A stretch of 64,000 bases of DNA. It comes from Arcobacter sp. F155. GTDB taxonomy: Bacteria > Campylobacterota > Campylobacteria > Campylobacterales > Arcobacteraceae. Both the position numbers and the translations under genes were made by a program. The stretch is taken from the NCBI RefSeq assembly GCF_004116455.1, contig NZ_PDJU01000002.1:248001-312000 (forward strand). The letters run 5' to 3'. This document shows positions 27,550-36,589 of this stretch, piece by piece. How positions within the stretch are numbered: the first letter of the stretch is position 1; each line of letters opens with the position of its first letter. Below the pieces are notes generated by a model, which worked only from the letters and a program-made list of their open reading frames with translations, was not told the DNA's origin and made no database searches.

Positions 27550-28641
27550 ATGAAACTATTATCTAAAACTTTAATTGCAGCAATATCTACTTTTGTATTA
27601 GCACAAGGATTAAGTGCTCAAACTACAATTTGTTATAAAAAAGATTGGAAATCTCCTTCTACTATTGAAACAACAAAGCTTGAAGGTGGAGAATGTAAAG
27701 GTGAACTTTCATTTGCACAAATGAAAAAAAATGGTTGGAAATTAAAAGATTTAAAAATCGAAAATGGAGAGAAAGGTTTAAACTATATTTATGTTTTAAC
27801 GGATAAAGAGTTAATCTCAATTGATAACGCAAAATTCATGGAAAACAAATATACAAAACTAGAATATAATCCAATTACTACAAGAATCTCTGATATTAAT
27901 GGAGATACTGCATCTATAAATGTAGGAAACCTAAGAGTTGGGCAAAGTGCAATTATTGAGCATACTTATAAAAATGGTAAATCACTTATTGTAGCAAATG
28001 CTTATGTTACAGACTCAAATGCAAATGGTTCAACACTAAAAATTATTCCATTTTTAGATATTAAGCAAAATGCAATCCCTACTTCAACTAGAAAGCCTGT
28101 AAATGGAGATAAAGTAATAGTTAATTATTTATATGATTCATCTATGATTATTGCTCCTTCACAAGATGCATTTTTAGCTACAAGAGAAAAATACAAAGAC
28201 AATGACTTTTTACATGCTGATATTTTTGCTGCAAAACTAAAAGTTCAAGGTGAACCATTACCTTCAAAAGAGACTATTCAAGAGTTTGCTGCAACTCAAA
28301 ATATTGGGACTATTTTCTTTGTAATTGGAAGTACTACTTATATTGTAGATAGTAAAACATTTGCTATTTTAGAAAAAGGTTCACTTTCATATAACTTTAC
28401 ACAAGATGAAAAAATGCCATTTTATACAAGAATTGAAAAGATTGAAAAAAATGCATTTGATTCTGTGTTAGATTATGAAAACTGGTTAGGATTCTTAAAA
28501 ACTTTCTTAGGTGATGATGAAAGAACTGAAGAACAAATTTTATTAGAAGATGAACTTGAATCTGGTGCTTTACAAGTTAAAGGTGAGATTTATAACAACT
28601 ATTACAAAACAATTTTAGGTTTAAAAGATGCAGCTAAATAA
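27550..28641 (+). CDS. PgbA-like N-terminal-domain envelope protein
   Basis: A 363-residue exported protein with a signal peptide (1-23, ending GLSAQ). The following domain, starting TTICYKKDWKSPSTIETTKLEGGECKGE (given in parts: TTICYKKDW, then LEGGECKGELSF), matches the N-terminal region of Helicobacter plasminogen-binding protein PgbA as I recall it. The C-terminus is lysine (KDAAK), the residue type used for plasminogen binding in Helicobacter. The glcD gene begins inside its last codons, a neighbourhood shared with Helicobacter pylori. In a probable free-living or animal-associated relative the ancestral role may be unrelated to plasminogen. Confidence 0.72.
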   Translation: MKLLSKTLIAAISTFVLAQGLSAQTTICYKKDWKSPSTIETTKLEGGECKGELSFAQMKKNGWKLKDLKIENGEKGLNYIYVLTDKELISIDNAKFMENKYTKLEYNPITTRISDINGDTASINVGNLRVGQSAIIEHTYKNGKSLIVANAYVTDSNANGSTLKIIPFLDIKQNAIPTSTRKPVNGDKVIVNYLYDSSMIIAPSQDAFLATREKYKDNDFLHADIFAAKLKVQGEPLPSKETIQEFAATQNIGTIFFVIGSTTYIVDSKTFAILEKGSLSYNFTQDEKMPFYTRIEKIEKNAFDSVLDYENWLGFLKTFLGDDERTEEQILLEDELESGALQVKGEIYNNYYKTILGLKDAAK

Positions 28642-30022
28642 AGAACATATTGAATATTTTAAATCTATTGTAGGTGAAGAGAATGTTAAAGCTGACAAAG
28701 CACATTTAATCGCTTACTGCTATGATGCAACAAAAGAGAGATTTGAGCCAGATGCAGTTGTTTTTCCTAGAGATGAGCAAGATATCTCAAAAGTACTAAA
28801 ATATTGTAATGACAATGAAATAGTAATTGTACCAAGAGGTGCAGGAAGTGGTTTCACAGGTGGTTCTTTACCAGCTAATGGTGGAATTATCCTTTCATTA
28901 GAAAGACATATGAATAAACTACTTGAAATTGATATGGAAAATATGGTTGGAGTTGTTCAACCAGGACTTATTAATATGGAGTTCCAAAAAGCTGTTGAAA
29001 AAGTAGGACTATTTTATCCGCCAGACCCAGCAAGTGAAGAGTACTCTACTTTAGGTGGAAATGTATCTGAAAATGCAGGTGGAATGAGAGCTGCTAAATA
29101 TGGAATTACAAAAGATTATGTAGTTGCATTAAGAGCTGTTTTACCAAATGGAGAGATAATCACTGCTGGTAAGAAAACAATTAAAGATGTTGCAGGATAT
29201 AACACTGCAGGTATTTTAATTGCTAGTGAAGGAACTCTTGCTGTTATTACAGAGATTACTTTAAAACTAATTCCTAAACCAAAATTCAAGCAAACATATA
29301 TGGGTGTTTTCCCTGATGTAAATAAAGCTATGAATGCAGTATTTAAATCACTTGCTGCTGGTGCAAATCCTGTTGCTATGGAGTTTTTAGATGCTCTTGT
29401 AATTAAAGCATTAAAACAAAAGTTTCCTCAAATTGAACTTCCTGAAAATGCAGGAGGAATCTTAGTTGGTGATGTTGATGGTTCAAGCCAAGCTGAAATT
29501 GATTCACAAATAGCTACACTAAAAGAAGCATTTGCAAAATATGGTTCAATTGATTTTATTGAAGCTACAGATGAAGCCCATGGAAATCAATTATGGTTTG
29601 CAAGAAGAAATGCAAGTCCAGCAACTATGATTTATGGAACTAAGAAGTTAAATGAAGATATTTCTGTTCCAAGATCTAAACTTCCAGAAGCATTAGATTC
29701 AATCTATGCAATTGGTGAAAAATATGGTTTCAATGTTCCTTGTTTTGGACATGCAGGTGATGGAAATATTCACGTAAATGTAATGGTTAAAGATAAAACA
29801 AATGAAAAAGAGATGGAAGATGGACACAAAGCCATTGAAGAGATTTTCCAACTTGTTGTTGATATGGGTGGTACTTTATCAGGTGAACATGGAATTGGTT
29901 TATCTAAAGCACCATTTATGAACATTGCTTTTAATGATGCAGAAATAGAACTTTTCAAAAGTATCAAAAGAGCATTTGACCCTAAAAATATTTTAAATCC
30001 TTTTAAAATGGGGCTTATCTAA
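28628..30022 (+). CDS. glcD: FAD-linked 2-hydroxyacid dehydrogenase GlcD
   Basis: A 464-residue flavoprotein of the GlcD/D-lactate dehydrogenase family that oxidises glycolate or D-lactate and passes electrons to the respiratory chain. The FAD domain shows PRGAGSGFTGGSLPANGG and DPASEEYSTLGGNVSENAGG; the C-terminal oxidase domain shows CFGHAGDGNIHVNVM and GTLSGEHGIGLSK. The start overlaps the pgbA-like gene by 14 bp. No GlcE or GlcF partner is adjacent, so a D-lactate role is equally likely. Confidence 0.93.
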   Translation: MQLNKEHIEYFKSIVGEENVKADKAHLIAYCYDATKERFEPDAVVFPRDEQDISKVLKYCNDNEIVIVPRGAGSGFTGGSLPANGGIILSLERHMNKLLEIDMENMVGVVQPGLINMEFQKAVEKVGLFYPPDPASEEYSTLGGNVSENAGGMRAAKYGITKDYVVALRAVLPNGEIITAGKKTIKDVAGYNTAGILIASEGTLAVITEITLKLIPKPKFKQTYMGVFPDVNKAMNAVFKSLAAGANPVAMEFLDALVIKALKQKFPQIELPENAGGILVGDVDGSSQAEIDSQIATLKEAFAKYGSIDFIEATDEAHGNQLWFARRNASPATMIYGTKKLNEDISVPRSKLPEALDSIYAIGEKYGFNVPCFGHAGDGNIHVNVMVKDKTNEKEMEDGHKAIEEIFQLVVDMGGTLSGEHGIGLSKAPFMNIAFNDAEIELFKSIKRAFDPKNILNPFKMGLI

Positions 30023-30034
30023 AAAAGAATAAAA

Positions 30035-30835
30035 ATGGAAGAACCAGAAATTGTAAAGAGTCCAGTTAAGACCTTACTTAAAGCATTAGACTCATTTTTT
30101 AATGATGATACAACTTATTATGCAGCAAGTCTTAGCTTCTTTACAATCTTTTCCATTCTTCCAATAATAGCACTTCTTATTGCTATTATTTCAAGCTTAG
30201 ATGTTGTTCAAAACTATGCTGATATATTTATCAAATATACCTTTGATATTTTAAATCCTACTCACTCAGAAGACTTTATCAAAACCTTTAAAAACTATAT
30301 CTCAAACTCAAATAAACTAGGTTGGTTAGGGATTTTGTATATGTTGTTTGTATTTATTATGTTTTTTAAAGATTATGAATATATAGTAAATAAAATACAT
30401 CATGCAAAAAGAAAACCTCTATTGGCTTCATTTTTCTTTTACCTGTTTTTCTTAGTTACTTTACCTTTAATGTTAGCTGCACTTAATATTGCTCTATCCT
30501 TTTATGATAATACAATTTTTAACTGGCTGATTACTTTTTCATTTGCTTGGTTAGTATTTTTTGGACTTTTTAAACTTAGTGTAAATAGATTTGTTCATAC
30601 AAGAGCAGCTGCTATTTCATCACTATTTACTTTAGTAGTACTTTCTATTACTAAAAACCTTTTTATCTACTATGTTGTTTATAATAAAACATATACAACG
30701 ATTTATGGTTCTTTAGCTATTTTACTATTTTCATTTTTTTGGATTTATATTTCTTGGGTGATTTATTTATATGGAATAAAAATGTGTCACAAACTAAATA
30801 TACAACAACTTAGCAAAGGGGTAAAGAAAGATTAA
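30035..30835 (+). CDS. YihY/BrkB-family membrane protein
   Basis: A 266-residue inner-membrane protein with about six hydrophobic helices. The opening DDTTYYAASLSFFTIFSILPIIALLIAIIS (positions about 22-51) and the C-terminal YGSLAILLFSFFWIYISWVIYLYG are the UPF0761/YihY signature. The family was once called ribonuclease BN in error; its function is not settled. It ends the rightward operon begun by tlyA and overlaps the end of the convergent pentapeptide-repeat gene by 4 bp. Confidence 0.9.
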   Translation: MEEPEIVKSPVKTLLKALDSFFNDDTTYYAASLSFFTIFSILPIIALLIAIISSLDVVQNYADIFIKYTFDILNPTHSEDFIKTFKNYISNSNKLGWLGILYMLFVFIMFFKDYEYIVNKIHHAKRKPLLASFFFYLFFLVTLPLMLAALNIALSFYDNTIFNWLITFSFAWLVFFGLFKLSVNRFVHTRAAAISSLFTLVVLSITKNLFIYYVVYNKTYTTIYGSLAILLFSFFWIYISWVIYLYGIKMCHKLNIQQLSKGVKKD

Positions 30836-31428
30836 TCTTCACACCTATTTTCATAAGCTAAAGCTTCTTCTTTTTCTAAGTATTCACACTTCTGTTTTGA
30901 TAATATTGAGTTAGAGACTTTTGCATTCCAAAAAATAGCTCCATCAATTTTTAAATCTGTAAAATTAACAGAATCAAATATAGAATATGCAGCCCCTGCA
31001 TTTGAAAAATCTACATTATCAAAGCTTGTATCTAAAAATTTTGTTGCCCAAAGAGATAAGTTTTCACACTTAAGGTTTTCCAGTGTCGCATTTGAAAGGT
31101 TTGCACCTTTTAAAATTGTATTATCACATTGAACATTGATTAGAATAGAAGCTTCAAGGTTAGAAGCTCTTAGATTTGTATTATTTAGGTTTGCGTTTTC
31201 TAATGTTGTACCCCAAAGATTTGATTTAAGTAAATTTGAGTTTTGAAAGTTTACACCTGTTAGGTTGGCACCTACAAGATTTGAGTTTTGCAAATCTTTA
31301 TTACTAAGGTTTGCCATTGATAAGTCACACTCTTCACAAGATTTTGTTGATAAATACTTCTCTAAATCTTCTTGATTATATGAATACAAACTGGAGATAA
31401 GCAAAATAATTAAAATAAAATATTTCAT
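30832..31428 (-). CDS. Secreted pentapeptide-repeat protein
   Basis: A 198-residue protein with a signal peptide (1-16) and about 22 tandem A(N/D)LxN-type five-residue repeats between residues 38 and 175, for example ANLSN, SNLVG, ANLTG and ANLNN. These fold as a right-handed quadrilateral beta helix. Cysteines near both ends (C34, C37 and two near the C-terminus) could form disulfides in the periplasm. No function can be assigned. It lies 10 bp downstream of a periplasmic thioredoxin-like gene on the same strand, which may act on those cysteines. Confidence 0.85.
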   Translation of the reverse strand: MKYFILIILLISSLYSYNQEDLEKYLSTKSCEECDLSMANLSNKDLQNSNLVGANLTGVNFQNSNLLKSNLWGTTLENANLNNTNLRASNLEASILINVQCDNTILKGANLSNATLENLKCENLSLWATKFLDTSFDNVDFSNAGAAYSIFDSVNFTDLKIDGAIFWNAKVSNSILSKQKCEYLEKEEALAYENRCED

Positions 31429-31438
31429 AAAGTATCCT

Positions 31439-31825
31439 TTATTTATCTACTTTTTTTAATACTGATAAAAACTCTTTTTCTCTCATACCACCTAAACTTT
31501 TATCAAGTAAAGTCATAGTTCGAGCATCTACAAAAAAGAAGCTAGGTATTCCAATAAATTTAAAAGGAAGCTCTTTTTTATTTTCATTTATATCCATCAC
31601 TACAGATACAAAGTTTTTATTTGCATAAGAACTAACTTCTTTGTCTTTAAAAACCTTTTTCTTCATGTAATTGCACTCAGGACAAGTAGGAGTTGAATAC
31701 ATAATCATTAATGGTCTATTCTTTTTAATAGCTTCTTCTTTTGCTTCTTGTAAAGAACTTTCAAAGTTAATACTAGAAGAAAAAACAAATGTAACAAAAA
31801 ACAATAATAAAGATAATATTTTCAT
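31439..31825 (-). CDS. Periplasmic thioredoxin-like protein
   Basis: A 128-residue protein with signal peptide (1-16, ending FVFSS) and a thioredoxin fold carrying CPEC (C48, C51) and the cis-proline region FIGIPSFFFVD. The size and motif fit the thioredoxin_7/SoxW-like exported group that keeps periplasmic thiols reduced or isomerises disulfides. The electron donor is not visible. It is translated with the pentapeptide-repeat gene, 10 bp downstream. Confidence 0.86.
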   Translation of the reverse strand: MKILSLLLFFVTFVFSSSINFESSLQEAKEEAIKKNRPLMIMYSTPTCPECNYMKKKVFKDKEVSSYANKNFVSVVMDINENKKELPFKFIGIPSFFFVDARTMTLLDKSLGGMREKEFLSVLKKVDK

Positions 31826-31886
31826 AATAGTCTCCTTTGTAAAAATAGTATTAGATTCTATCTTAAACTCGTCATAAACAGAAGAA

Positions 31887-33257
31887 TTACTTAATATAGC
31901 ATTTAATATATTTTCCCTTTATTTTATTTTTACAAAGTCCTTCATAAGCCCTATCAATATACTCTTTTTTAATTGCAACATATGAAACAAACTCTAAAAT
32001 ATCAATTTTTCCTATTGCATCTTTTGGTAAACCAATTCCAGCAGTTAATGCTCCTAAAATATCCCCTGCTCTAACTTTGTGTTTTTTTCCACCATTTATA
32101 AAAAGTGTTCTAAAATCACAGTCAATTTCATAATTGCAAGCTTCTATTTCTTCTTTTTTACCAAAAATTAAATCATCAAATCTTTCTTCTAACATATCTA
32201 ATTTATATTTTGAGTCTTCATCATAAAATGATATTGCTAAACCTTTTTTTCCAGCTCTAGCAGTTCTTCCTATTCTATGGATATGAGTCTTTACATCTTT
32301 TGCTAAATCATAATTAATAACTAAATCAATATCATCAATATCTAAACCTCTTGATGCAACATCAGTTGCTACTAAAACAGGATAAGACTTGTTTGAAAAC
32401 ATAATAATAGTCTCATCCCTTTCTCTTTGGTCTAAATCAGAATGTAATGTTAAAACATCAATATCATTTTCATAAAGAATATCTGCTAATTCATCACATT
32501 TAACCTTTGTATTACAAAAAATCAATACACTTTTAGCTTCTCTTGATTCAATAAGAGAAGGAATTAATAAATCTTTTTCTCCCTCACTTGCTTCATAAAG
32601 AGTTTGATTAATAACTTGTTTTTCATGGACTGAATTATCTTCTATAAAAACAGGTTCATTTGTAATCAAACTTGCTAACTTTTCAATATCCTCTTCGTAA
32701 GTAGCTGAAAAAAGCATAGTTTGTCTATTTTTTGGAATTGCCTCAACTACTTTTATAATATCTTCATAAAAGCCCATATCAAGCATTTTATCTGCTTCAT
32801 CTAATACAAGCATTTCTAAATCGCTTAAATCAATTTTTGTTTCAAAAATATGTTGAAGTATTCGTCCAGGAGTAGCAACTACAATATGAGCACCATGTCT
32901 TAATGAAGCTACTTGAGGCTTATAAGGAACTCCACCACATAAAGTTAAAACCTTTACATTATGAATATGCCTACTAACTTTTCTAATTTCTTGTGCAATT
33001 TGATTTGCTAATTCTCTTGTTGGAGCTAATACTAAAGACTGAATTGTAAACTTTCTTACTTTCAATTTTTTTACAATTGGAATAGAAAAAGAGACAGTTT
33101 TTCCAGAACCTGTTTTTGCTTGTGCAATTAAATCTTTTCCCTCTAAGGAAATAGGTAAAGACTTTTCCTGTATTTTGGTCATTTCTTTATAGTTTAGAGA
33201 GTCTAAGTTTTCTAAAAACTTTTCTGGTAATTTTAGTTCATTAAATTTTTTGATGAT
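31887..33257 (-). CDS. dbpA: DbpA-like DEAD-box RNA helicase, no standard start codon
   Basis: An ATP-dependent rRNA helicase with AQAKTGSGKT, PTRELA, VLDEAD, SAT, ATDVASRGLDI and HRIGRTAR motifs, and a C-terminal DbpA-type RNA-binding domain (VRAGDILGALT, IGKIDILEFVSYVAI) that targets 23S rRNA helix 92. The first ATG (33180-33182) lies within the Q motif and would remove its conserved upstream phenylalanine. The frame is open back to a TAA at 33264-33266 and encodes IIKKFNELKLPEKFLENLDS, but holds no ATG, GTG or TTG. ATC at 33255-33257 or 33252-33254, just after AAAGAGG, is the best initiator, giving about 456 residues. Confidence 0.85.
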   Translation of the reverse strand: MIKKFNELKLPEKFLENLDSLNYKEMTKIQEKSLPISLEGKDLIAQAKTGSGKTVSFSIPIVKKLKVRKFTIQSLVLAPTRELANQIAQEIRKVSRHIHNVKVLTLCGGVPYKPQVASLRHGAHIVVATPGRILQHIFETKIDLSDLEMLVLDEADKMLDMGFYEDIIKVVEAIPKNRQTMLFSATYEEDIEKLASLITNEPVFIEDNSVHEKQVINQTLYEASEGEKDLLIPSLIESREAKSVLIFCNTKVKCDELADILYENDIDVLTLHSDLDQRERDETIIMFSNKSYPVLVATDVASRGLDIDDIDLVINYDLAKDVKTHIHRIGRTARAGKKGLAISFYDEDSKYKLDMLEERFDDLIFGKKEEIEACNYEIDCDFRTLFINGGKKHKVRAGDILGALTAGIGLPKDAIGKIDILEFVSYVAIKKEYIDRAYEGLCKNKIKGKYIKCYIK

Positions 33258-33416
33258 AACCTCTTTTTAAATACATTATAACTAAATTATTATAAATGTA
33301 ATAAAATTATATTTTTGCTTTGTTACAATTTAAATTATATTAAAGTATAAATATTATAAGCTTTTTATAATTTTGTGAAAATTATTTTCATATCATCATA
33401 CCTCAAAGGAGACAGG

Positions 33417-35825
33417 ATGCTTTCAAAAATGTCTATTAAGCAAAAGCTTATTTTAATAATGTCAATACCACTTTGTATTGTAATACTATTAGCGGCAAAA
33501 CTTGGTTACAACTCTTTTATGTACTATAATAATTTAAAGAGTTTAGATAATGTAATTATATTATCAACAAAAATTGGTGCACTAGTGCATGAAACTCAAA
33601 AAGAAAGAGGGATGACAGCTGGTTATTTAGGGAGTAAAGGAAATAAATTCCACGATAAATTACCAAATCAAAGAGACCTTACAAACAATAGACTTTCTGA
33701 AATGAAAAGTTTCCTATCTACTTTTGATGCTTCTATGTATGGAAAAGAGTTTAATAACAATCTAGAAAAGAGTTTAGATATGTTAACAAACCTTTCAAAT
33801 ATTAGATCAAATGTTACAGGATTAAATATCCAAACTTCTAAAGCGATTGGATACTATACAGGAGTTAATACTTCTTTATTAAATACTATTAGTAGTATTT
33901 CAAAACTTTCTACTAATGCAAAAGTTTCGCAAGATATCATTGCATACTTAAACTTCTTATTATCAAAAGAGAGAGCCGGAATTGAAAGAGCAGTAGGTAC
34001 AAATACTTTTGCTAGAGATAACTTCGGTGAAGGAATGAAAGCAAAATTCTATACTCTTATTGCAGCTCAAAATGCATACATGGATGCCTTCTTAAAAGTA
34101 TCTGATGATTCATCAAAAGAGTTTTATAACAATACTGTAAAAGGTAAACCAGTTGAAGAAGTAAATAGAATGAGAGAGGTTGCTTTATTCAAAGGTTTAG
34201 ATTCAAACTTTGGAGTTGACTCTTCTTATTGGTTTAGTACAATTACAAATAAAATCAATCTTCTAAAAGAAGTAGAAAACTACCTTGCTGAACATCTTAT
34301 AAAAACTATTGATGAAGAGATGAGTAATGCTACTTTTGAAGTTATTCTTTTTGGTATTTTAAGTGCTATTGGTATTATTTTAACTCTTGTATTAGCAAGA
34401 ACAATTGCCTTTACAATTCTTTTAGATGTTGACCAAGTTAGAAAAGGTTTAGATGACTTTTTTGCCTTTATTAACTACGAAAAAGATGATATTCATTTAG
34501 AAGTTGTTGAATCAGATGATGAACTAGGAAGAATGTCTAAACTTATTAATGAAAATATTAATAAAACAAAAGCAAATATTCAAGCAGATAGAAACCTTAT
34601 TTCAAATACTATTGAAGTTGCAAATAAGATTAATAAAGGTCACTTAGATACTAGAATTACAAGTGATTCTAATAACCCTGCATTAAGTGAACTTAAAAAT
34701 ATTATTAATGAAATGCTTCATACTCTAAATGAAAACTTTGAGAATATTATGAAAGTTCTTAACTCTTACTCTAAACTAGACTTTAGACCACAACTTGAAG
34801 AGAATGATTTAGAAGGTATTATTAAAGAGCTTGAAGATGATGTAAATATTTTAAGAAATGTAATCACTGAGACGTTAATTGAAAACAAAAGAAGTGGTTT
34901 AATCCTAAGTCAAAATGCAAATACATTAACTAGAAATATGGATGAAATTGCTAATGCTGCAAATAGTCAAGCTGCTTCATTAGAAGAGACAGCTGCTGCA
35001 CTTGAAGAGATTACTTCAAATATTAAAAGTAACTCAGAAACTACAGTAAAAATGGCAGAATATGGAGATAAAGTTAAACACTCTGTATTAACAGGTCAAG
35101 AATTAGCAAATAATACTGCAAAATCTATGGAAGATATAAATGAGCAAACTACTGCAATTAATGAAGCAATTACAGTAATTGATCAAATTGCATTCCAAAC
35201 AAATATTCTATCTCTTAATGCAGCAGTTGAAGCAGCTACTGCTGGTGAAGCTGGAAAAGGTTTCGCAGTTGTTGCAGGGGAAGTTAGAAACTTAGCAAAT
35301 AGATCAGCTGAAGCAGCAAAAGAGATTAAAGATTTAGTTGAAAATGCACAGTTGAAAACAAATGAAGGTAAGAAAATTGCTTCTAATATGATTAATGGTT
35401 ATGAAGAGCTTAATGCTAATATTTCAAGTACTATTGATTTAATTGATGATGTTACAACTGCAAGTAAAGAGCAATCAGCAGGTATGGTACAAATCAATGA
35501 TGTTGTAAATAACCTAGATAAAATCACTCAAGAAAATGCACAAAATGCTTCACAAGCAGATACTATTGCACAAAAAACCTTAGAGATTTCAAATATGATT
35601 ATTGACCATGCAGATGCAAAAGAGTTTGATGGAAAAGATGATATAAAAATCAGAAAAAGTACAACTGACCTTTCATACAATGGAAATGAAAAAAGAAGTA
35701 TTGAAAAAACTATGAGAAAAGAGCACACTCATGTAAAACAAAGACAAGCTCCTATTAAACCTAAAAAAGAAGCTACAGTAATTAGTAGCTCAAATGATGA
35801 TAGTGACGAGTGGGAAAGCTTCTAA
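33417..35825 (+). CDS. NIT-domain methyl-accepting chemotaxis protein
   Basis: An 802-residue chemoreceptor. The start at 33417 follows AAAGGAGA and is preferred to a further upstream codon at 33375. Membrane helices at about 12-34 and 305-328 enclose a helical periplasmic domain with [17 protein letters not shown], the nitrate/nitrite-sensing (NIT) signature. A HAMP-like linker and the conserved cytoplasmic hairpin ([35 protein letters not shown]) follow. The C-terminus EWESF fits the xWxxF tether for CheR/CheB methylation enzymes. The ligand is unproven. Terminated by a hairpin at 35813. Confidence 0.9.
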   Translation: MLSKMSIKQKLILIMSIPLCIVILLAAKLGYNSFMYYNNLKSLDNVIILSTKIGALVHETQKERGMTAGYLGSKGNKFHDKLPNQRDLTNNRLSEMKSFLSTFDASMYGKEFNNNLEKSLDMLTNLSNIRSNVTGLNIQTSKAIGYYTGVNTSLLNTISSISKLSTNAKVSQDIIAYLNFLLSKERAGIERAVGTNTFARDNFGEGMKAKFYTLIAAQNAYMDAFLKVSDDSSKEFYNNTVKGKPVEEVNRMREVALFKGLDSNFGVDSSYWFSTITNKINLLKEVENYLAEHLIKTIDEEMSNATFEVILFGILSAIGIILTLVLARTIAFTILLDVDQVRKGLDDFFAFINYEKDDIHLEVVESDDELGRMSKLINENINKTKANIQADRNLISNTIEVANKINKGHLDTRITSDSNNPALSELKNIINEMLHTLNENFENIMKVLNSYSKLDFRPQLEENDLEGIIKELEDDVNILRNVITETLIENKRSGLILSQNANTLTRNMDEIANAANSQAASLEETAAALEEITSNIKSNSETTVKMAEYGDKVKHSVLTGQELANNTAKSMEDINEQTTAINEAITVIDQIAFQTNILSLNAAVEAATAGEAGKGFAVVAGEVRNLANRSAEAAKEIKDLVENAQLKTNEGKKIASNMINGYEELNANISSTIDLIDDVTTASKEQSAGMVQINDVVNNLDKITQENAQNASQADTIAQKTLEISNMIIDHADAKEFDGKDDIKIRKSTTDLSYNGNEKRSIEKTMRKEHTHVKQRQAPIKPKKEATVISSSNDDSDEWESF

Positions 35826-35832
35826 GCTTTCC
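35813..35832 (+). terminator. Terminator of the chemoreceptor gene
   Basis: GGAAAGC (35813-35819) pairs with GCTTTCC (35826-35832) around TTCTAA, which includes the stop codon. The following bases are A-rich rather than T-rich, so it may also serve the opposing dedA transcript. Confidence 0.45.
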
Positions 35833-35845
35833 TATCTCAAAAAAA

Positions 35846-36376
35846 TTAAACCCTTTTGAAAAGGTAAGTTACAGCTATTAAAATAGCAGCAACAATTGCA
35901 ATTCCTACATACTTAAACTCTTCTGTACTATTTAAAATATATTCACCAGCCGTATAACTTGCAAATCCAACGATACAAGCCCAAAGCATAGTAGCAACAG
36001 CATTAAATACAACAAACTTCGTTGAAGAGTATTTTGTAAGTCCCATTGCTAAAGGAATTAAAGTCTTTATTCCATAAATATATTTTTGAAGGATAACAAC
36101 AAAAGAACCATACTTTCTCATAAGAACATGAGCTAAAGCAACTTTTCTTCCATACTTCTTCATCATATCTTTTGCATAAGACTTATTTTGTCTTGCAAGA
36201 GTAAATAAAAATTGGTCACCTAAAAAGTTTGAGATACCAGCTACTAATATTGCAATATAAATATTTAAATCACCTGCGTAAGATAATACACCTGCAATAA
36301 CTAGTCCTACAAATCCCCCACCAAAAGAGTATGCAAAAAGAGCAATATATCCCCATTCCCTAATAAATTCTTCCAC
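35846..36376 (-). CDS. DedA-family membrane protein
   Basis: A 176-residue inner-membrane protein with four or five hydrophobic helices and the SNFLGDQFLFTLAR and KYGSFVVILQKYIYGIKTLIPLAMGLTK segments of the DedA/SNARE-associated family. DedA proteins include flippases that recycle undecaprenyl phosphate or phosphatidylethanolamine and support membrane potential. The protein is somewhat shorter than the Escherichia coli members (about 220 residues). It diverges from the EAL gene across 213 bp. Confidence 0.87.
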   Translation of the reverse strand: MEEFIREWGYIALFAYSFGGGFVGLVIAGVLSYAGDLNIYIAILVAGISNFLGDQFLFTLARQNKSYAKDMMKKYGRKVALAHVLMRKYGSFVVILQKYIYGIKTLIPLAMGLTKYSSTKFVVFNAVATMLWACIVGFASYTAGEYILNSTEEFKYVGIAIVAAILIAVTYLFKRV

Positions 36377-36469
36377 TTAAAAGCCTTAATAAATATTTAG
36401 ATAAAGGTAAGATTTTTTGCCTTTACTATTTGGACGTGATTTTAACTAAAGTATCATAAATTAAGGGTT

Positions 36470-36488
36470 ATTATACATAGTGTATAAT
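36470..36488. promoter_or_regulatory. 19-bp palindrome in a divergent promoter region
   Basis: ATTATACA (36470-36477) is mirrored by TGTATAAT (36481-36488) about a TAG centre, in the 213-bp gap between dedA and the EAL gene. The shape suits a dimeric regulator site; the AT-rich arms also resemble -10 elements on both strands. Confidence 0.4.
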
Positions 36489-36589
36489 CAATATTACATT
36501 TATCACAATTTTAACAACTTTTTTTACCATTTTGACTTTTATTAAAGAGTTTATCTTATATACTTAATAATCAAAATCAAGAAGGCCAA

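Noticed and set aside
33375-33416. N-terminal extension of the chemoreceptor
   Set aside because: The ATG at 33417 is well spaced from AAAGGAGA and gives a normal first membrane helix; the extension overlaps the ribosome-binding site.
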